Source: Putridiphycobacter sp045110285 (GTDB lineage Bacteria; Bacteroidota; Bacteroidia; Flavobacteriales_D; Crocinitomicaceae). Taken from it: a stretch of DNA of 25,578 bases. Shown here piece by piece: positions 22,236 through 25,578 of the stretch. The stretch lies in the NCBI GenBank assembly GCA_045110285.1, contig JBGCGA010000106.1, positions 1-25,578 of the forward strand, read 5' to 3'. The notes under the pieces are model-generated. The model searched no databases. It had not been told where the DNA came from and saw only the letters and a program-made list of their open reading frames with translations. Made by a program: the position numbers and the translations under genes. Position 1 is the stretch's first letter; every line of letters begins with the position of its first letter.

Positions 22236-22420
22236 ATGAAAAATGTAATCATTATAGGAAGTAGTAACGGTTTTGGTTTAAATGCCGTTCGTGATTTTGC
22301 CAATAAAGGCAATAAGGATTAGGTATAATGTGTAATCCTTAAGGAAAAAACGCAAAATTAGAAATATATTCAGACCATATTCCTGAAGTAGATATGGATG
22401 TTAGCAATGATATATCGTAA
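22236..22420 (+). pseudogene. Relic of a short-chain dehydrogenase/reductase (SDR) gene
   Basis: ATG at 22236 begins MKNVIIIGSSNGFGLNAVRD, a Rossmann-fold beta1 with a Gly-rich nucleotide loop of SDR type, but a stop follows at 22320-22322 after 28 codons. In another frame the reading continues (MCNP, a second stop, then GKNAKLEIYSDHIPEVDMDV to 22420), which matches the next SDR stretch up to the 'D(M/V)(D/T)V' strand before the NAG motif. So at least one frameshift and one more stop interrupt it, and the remaining ~180 codons, including NNAG and YxxxK, are missing. It is followed at once by a terminator. It was probably the third gene of the HxlR-controlled unit. Confidence 0.75.
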
Positions 22421-22438
22421 AAGAAGTAATTTAACAAA

Positions 22439-22474
22439 AATCACAAGAGCTTCGGTTCTTGTGATTATTTCTCC
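22439..22474 (+). terminator. Intrinsic terminator with UUCG tetraloop
   Basis: AATCACAAGAGC (22439-22450) pairs with GTTCTTGTGATT (22455-22466) through 12 positions (one G-T wobble) around a C(TTCG)G tetraloop, followed by ATTTCTCC. A-rich bases upstream can extend the stem. It closes the HxlR-associated unit just before the SGNH hydrolase gene. Confidence 0.75.
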
Positions 22475-22489
22475 ACTTAATCTAAAAAA

Positions 22490-23227
22490 ATGAAATTTAC
22501 AACAAAACTATTAATTTTTGGACAAGTATTTTTGATGTTCACCGCTTGCAACAAGGATGATGATACAGTGCCAAAACCACAAAGTAGTTCAATTAATAAA
22601 ATACTACCGTTAGGAGCTTCGCGAGTTGAAGGTGCAAGGCCTGAATTTGAAAGTTATCGCTACGAACTTTGGAAAGACTTGAAGGATAATGATTGGGTTT
22701 TTGATTTTATTGGAACTCAATCTGATGGAGCCACGTATCCAGCATTCAATTCTATGAGTTTTGACATAGACCACGAAGGAAGAGGCGGTTGGACTTCTGG
22801 ACAAATTTTGAATGGGCTCGGTGGTTGGTTAAATCAAACTGGTTCGCCTGATATTGTTTTATTCAGTTCGCCAGGTGGAAACGATATTTTGGAAGGAGAA
22901 GATTATAACCAAACCATATCAAATATCAATGCAATTATTGATGTCTTGCAAACGTATAATCCAGATGTGGCTATCATCATTGAACAACCTGCACAAGGAC
23001 GTTCAGATTTTATGACAACAGAATTCACTAATGCCTTTAATCAAATGCGTCAAGATGTCCTGACTATAGCAGCAGACCAAACAACCATAAATTCACAAGT
23101 AATTGCCGTTGATATGTTTACTGGATTTAATGACACTCATTTGACAGATGAAGTTCATTACAATCAAACTGGCGCTGATTTTATTGCAATTAGATACTAC
23201 AATGCACTTGTGAACGTATTGGAATAA
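22490..23227 (+). CDS. SGNH/GDSL-type hydrolase lipoprotein
   Basis: The protein has 245 residues. MKFTTKLLIFGQVFLMFTAC has its lipid Cys at 20, followed by NKDDDTV, an acidic start typical of surface-exported Bacteroidota lipoproteins. The SGNH motifs are present: block I LGASRVEG (41-48, nucleophile Ser44; GAS replaces the common GDS), GGWTSGQI (~99-106, block II Gly), GGNDIL (129-134, block III Asn) and DEVHYNQTG (from ~220, catalytic Asp/His). The family includes esterases, lipases, carbohydrate deacetylases; the substrate is unknown. It starts 24 bases after a terminator and faces the unknown gene at 23407-24012, with which it converges. Confidence 0.88.
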   Translation: MKFTTKLLIFGQVFLMFTACNKDDDTVPKPQSSSINKILPLGASRVEGARPEFESYRYELWKDLKDNDWVFDFIGTQSDGATYPAFNSMSFDIDHEGRGGWTSGQILNGLGGWLNQTGSPDIVLFSSPGGNDILEGEDYNQTISNINAIIDVLQTYNPDVAIIIEQPAQGRSDFMTTEFTNAFNQMRQDVLTIAADQTTINSQVIAVDMFTGFNDTHLTDEVHYNQTGADFIAIRYYNALVNVLE

Positions 23228-23325
23228 GGAAAACTCTAGTGTATTGAGTAGAGAATATCGTCATGTAAATTCAGAGATTTGTTTGCCTAAAATTATTTGT
23301 TTTCTCAATCTTTTGTTTTAATTGG

Positions 23326-23394
23326 CTACAACGGTTAAGCAAAATTAGGTATTTATGCCGAACAGCTTTGCTGCAATTTTCACCTATTGTTGTA
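23326..23394 (+). repeat. Structured ~70-bp repeat, copy A (left flank of unknown gene)
   Basis: Copy A matches copy B (24024-24094) at 40 of the first 48 positions, in direct orientation. It folds as an outer stem (23327-23335 with 23386-23394, including two G-T pairs), an inner stem AAAATT/AATTTT (23341-23346, 23375-23380), and two small hairpins GGTA-TTTA-TGCC (23348-23359) and CAGC-TTT-GCTG (23363-23373). It lies between the stops of two convergent genes. Confidence 0.7.
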
Positions 23395-23406
23395 CATTCG
23401 TTTTCT

Positions 23407-24012
23407 TTAACTATACCCATTCACGAGTAATATATTTATTTCATCTTCATAAACAATTCCTAGAGCCAAATCTCTTCCACAATTTTCAAAATAACCTAGT
23501 TGAATATAATTAGTATTATAAAAATCATCTATTTGATTCAAGAAGTCAGGCTTAATATTATAGGCCTCCCATTTACCGTTTTCATTCAGCGCCTCTAAGA
23601 AGTCATAAGCAAGATTTGTAGCATCATCATAATTATATTGAGTTCCTAAATGACTTTTTGAAAAATACTTTTCACTACCTGTTAACAAGTCGATCAGAAA
23701 TTCTGTAGTCATTTCTCGCGTGATCAGTTTCATTGTTAAATTCTCTTTCTCATTCCAAACATTCCCTGGCGTCTGTAGAACGGTAGGTGAAACTATTCCT
23801 TTTGGAAAAATAAGCTCTGAATACTGATACAAACCTCTTCTGATATCATCTTTAACCAATTCAAAGTGAAAACTACCCGTTTTGAGATGCTGAATAATAT
23901 CTTTTTCCAACATATTTTTGTCTTCATTAACTGGTAATGTAATCCAAAACGAATTCGAATTTACTGCAGTGTCTAATGCATCTAATAGTGTGTCAATTTC
24001 TTTTCTTCTCAT
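23407..24012 (-). CDS. Unknown cytoplasmic protein inside a repeat-bracketed unit
   Basis: The protein has 201 residues from the ATG at 24012 (a TTG at 24018 would add two residues). No signal peptide, membrane segment or recognised domain. The N-terminal third is helical (RRKEIDTLLDALDTAV), the middle mixes beta and alpha (GSFHFELVKDDIRRGLYQYS, REMTTEFLIDLLTGSEKYFS) and the C-terminal part ends in strands (YIQLGYFENCGRDLALGIVY, EINILLVNG). An immunity-like or housekeeping regulatory role cannot be shown. The gene fills the space between copies A and B of a ~70-bp folded repeat, leaving only 12 bases on each side, so the unit is repeat + one gene, oriented opposite to its neighbours. Confidence 0.65.
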   Translation of the reverse strand: MRRKEIDTLLDALDTAVNSNSFWITLPVNEDKNMLEKDIIQHLKTGSFHFELVKDDIRRGLYQYSELIFPKGIVSPTVLQTPGNVWNEKENLTMKLITREMTTEFLIDLLTGSEKYFSKSHLGTQYNYDDATNLAYDFLEALNENGKWEAYNIKPDFLNQIDDFYNTNYIQLGYFENCGRDLALGIVYEDEINILLVNGYS

Positions 24013-24023
24013 TATCAAACTAA

Positions 24024-24094
24024 CTATAACGGTTAAATAAAATTAGCCATTTATGGCGAACAGCTGAGCTGTAAATTTTATTTTTTGTTAGCTA
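24024..24094 (+). repeat. Structured ~70-bp repeat, copy B (right flank of unknown gene)
   Basis: Copy B has the same architecture as copy A at identical internal spacing: outer TAAC/GTTA, a perfect 10-bp stem AAATAAAATT/AATTTTATTT (24035-24044, 24074-24083), and hairpins GCCA-TTTA-TGGC (24046-24057) and ACAGC-TGA-GCTGT (24060-24072). Against copy A the first small hairpin shows a G-C to C-G exchange and a T-G to C-G change, so pairing is kept while sequence changes. Confidence 0.7.
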
Positions 24095-24183
24095 CTTTTT
24101 TATTGCATTTTGAGTGCTACTATGTAATGTAATACAATTTCTACTATTTACTTTGTTTAAAAGTCTTTTAAATTACCGCACAA

Positions 24184-24191
24184 TAACTTTG
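24184..24191 (+). promoter_or_regulatory. Candidate -7 box of the porV-like gene
   Basis: TAACTTTG matches the Bacteroidota -7 consensus TAnnTTTG and lies 24 bases upstream of the ATG at 24216. No clean -33 TTTG lies at the expected distance, so this is a weak call. Confidence 0.4.
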
Positions 24192-24215
24192 AGCAATTAT
24201 TGTTAATAATCTCTT

Positions 24216-25385
24216 ATGAGATATATTTCATTATTAATATCAATATGCTTTTCTTTAGGTAATGTTTCTGCTCAGGACATTCCTAGCCTCACTAATTTAA
24301 ATTACATAAACACGGCAGTAACGTTTCTCCAGTTCTCTCCAGACGGCAGAGCTTTTGGAATGGGAGAATCTGGAGTCGCTACTTCCGCAGATGCGTACTC
24401 AATTAATTGGAACACATCCAAACTTGCCCTCACGACAAAAAAAACTGAAATAGGTGTTTCAGTATCGAATTGGCTAGATGGTTCAGATAAAATGAATTAT
24501 TTAAACTTTAGCGGTTATACCAAACTAGATAAACGGCATACTTTAAGTACATCTTTAACCTATTTTGGTATTGGAAATAACTTAAAGCCACAAGCTACAT
24601 TTAACCTAAGAGAATATGAATTTACAGGGGGCTACGCATTCCAGTTAGCTGACCGAATTGGAATTGGTATAAATATGAAAGGTATTTATTCGAATTTGCC
24701 CAAGAACGTAATTGGCATTTCAACCCAAGAAAAATTAAGAGAGTGGGCTATTGCGAGTGATATATCATTTATTTACGTAAATGACGATATTTCTCTGAAA
24801 AAATGGCCTGCTCAATTGTCATTTGGGCTAAACATTTCAGATCTTGGGAATAAGTTGAATTATACAAATGGATATAATCCTATGTTTCTGCCTGCAAATC
24901 TAAAAATTGGAACGGCTTACGAAATTGACTTTAAGAACCACAAACGTTTATGCATTGCACTAGATTTTAATAAACTATTAGTGCCAACTCCTCCAGTTTA
25001 TAGCGAAACCGGTGCTATATTATCAGGAATAGATCCGAATACAGGAATAGTCAAGGGACTTATACAATCTTTTTATGATGCTCCAGGAATTGTAATTCAG
25101 AATAGTGCTGGAATAGAGACGATTCAAAAAAATAGCAGACTAAGAGAGGAATTAAATGAAATTACAATTGGAGGAGGTTTGGAGTATGTCACCAATAAAT
25201 GGTTTTTGGCACGCTTGGGATATTTTTATGAACATAAAAGCAAAGGTGAGAGGCAGTATTTCACATTGGGTTTTGGATTAACTTTAAAAGATAGAGTAGG
25301 AATTGACTTTTCTTATTTAGTCCCAGTAACTGATAGTGACCTCTTAATTCCGAGCTCCAGACTATCAATAAATTTTTCTTTGTAA
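24216..25385 (+). CDS. PorV family outer-membrane protein of the type IX secretion system
   Basis: The protein has 389 residues, the normal PorV length. A signal peptide (MRYISLLISICFSLGNVSAQ) precedes an outer-membrane beta-barrel of FadL type. PorV landmarks are INTAVTFLQFSPDGRAFGMG (residues ~30-50), GESGVATSADAYSINWN (50-66), SGIDPNTGIVKGLIQSFYDA (~270-288), LGYFYEHKSKGERQYFTLGF (~345-365) and the final barrel strand ending in Phe-Ser-Leu. PorV (also LptO) carries T9SS cargo from the translocon to the PorU sortase. porU is normally adjacent to porV but is not next to this gene, and the usual WNPAK reads WNTSK, so this may be a PorV paralogue serving particular cargo. Its neighbours are repeat copy B and a downstream hairpin. 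Confidence 0.85.
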   Translation: MRYISLLISICFSLGNVSAQDIPSLTNLNYINTAVTFLQFSPDGRAFGMGESGVATSADAYSINWNTSKLALTTKKTEIGVSVSNWLDGSDKMNYLNFSGYTKLDKRHTLSTSLTYFGIGNNLKPQATFNLREYEFTGGYAFQLADRIGIGINMKGIYSNLPKNVIGISTQEKLREWAIASDISFIYVNDDISLKKWPAQLSFGLNISDLGNKLNYTNGYNPMFLPANLKIGTAYEIDFKNHKRLCIALDFNKLLVPTPPVYSETGAILSGIDPNTGIVKGLIQSFYDAPGIVIQNSAGIETIQKNSRLREELNEITIGGGLEYVTNKWFLARLGYFYEHKSKGERQYFTLGFGLTLKDRVGIDFSYLVPVTDSDLLIPSSRLSINFSL

Positions 25386-25433
25386 TTGCTAGGGAAAAGT
25401 GATTTATTAAAAACTATTGTATTAATTGTAGCC

Positions 25434-25493
25434 AACGCCAGTTCGTCTAATAACCCTAAAAATAGATAAAACATTAGACTTATTAACTGCGTT
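25434..25493 (+). repeat. Long imperfect hairpin downstream of the porV-like gene
   Basis: Three paired segments form one interrupted stem: AACGC (25434-25438) with GCGTT (25489-25493), AGTT (25440-25443) with AACT (25485-25488), and GTCTAAT (25445-25451) with ATTAGAC (25473-25479). Single-base bulges lie on the left arm and a TTATT bulge on the right, with a 21-base AT-rich loop. No T-run follows, so it is not a typical terminator. It is not homologous to copies A and B. Confidence 0.55.
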
Positions 25494-25578
25494 TTAAGCG
25501 ATTTTAAGTTTAATTGGTAAAATATAATCTATAGGAATAAAGGTGCTTATATAAGATAGTATTGACCTTTGTGTTGCC

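Noticed and set aside
23326..24094. Classical integron attC sites
   Set aside because: The outer ends do not fit the RYYYAAC / GTTRRRY core-site consensus, and no integron integrase is visible in the window; only the general architecture is similar.
1..25578. tRNA, rRNA, CRISPR, transposase or phage genes
   Set aside because: I looked for these on both strands and found nothing resembling them; very diverged or partial cases could be missed by eye.

Overview
The window is AT-rich chromosomal DNA from a member of the Bacteroidota, most likely a marine or aquatic Flavobacteriales- or Cytophagales-type organism. The evidence is a type IX secretion protein of the PorV family, many short lipoproteins with Bacteroidota-style signal peptides (several with acidic residues after the lipid cysteine), Bacteroidota-type -7 boxes (TAnnTTTG) in front of some genes, A-rich leaders instead of strong Shine-Dalgarno sites, and families typical of the phylum (DUF4349, DUF418, TPR-SpoIIE phosphatases). 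No rRNA, tRNA, CRISPR array, transposase or integrase gene was recognised.

Layout. 1-2.2 kb: the end of an ABC exporter ATPase, its ABC-2 permease and a small membrane protein. 2.2-4.9 kb: a Ppx/GppA phosphatase converging on an ECF sigma factor that is coupled to a family 2 glycosyltransferase. 4.9-5.7 kb: two small cysteine-containing lipoproteins, divergent from a TPR-SpoIIE phosphatase (5.9-8.0 kb), with a multi-hairpin element between them. 8.0-14.1 kb: ten genes, all on the minus strand and nearly all exported or membrane proteins, including six consecutive lipoproteins. 14.1-14.6 kb: an element with imperfect 31-bp inverted repeats and a 59-residue SecG-like gene. 14.65-17.5 kb: a tight five-gene minus-strand operon around a DUF418 membrane protein. 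17.6-19.4 kb: a hipBA toxin-antitoxin operon with visible operator repeats. 19.4-20.1 kb: a lipoprotein pseudogene with two frameshifts. 20.2-22.5 kb: an HxlR regulator divergent from a double SnoaL-like lipoprotein, a membrane protein and the relic of a short-chain dehydrogenase, ending in a UUCG-loop terminator. 22.5-25.6 kb: an SGNH hydrolase lipoprotein, an unknown gene bracketed by two copies of a structured ~70-bp repeat, and a PorV-like gene followed by another long hairpin.

How the parts relate. Most of the content concerns the cell envelope (export, lipoproteins, T9SS) together with regulation by partner switching, an ECF sigma factor, HxlR and HipB. The right third looks like accessory DNA: a toxin-antitoxin module, two decaying genes and repeat-bracketed genes. 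The strongest candidate for something not commonly described is the repeat-gene-repeat unit at 23326-24094. Its two repeats are in direct orientation and keep the same fold through compensatory base changes, which resembles a mobile gene cassette, but no recombinase is visible nearby.
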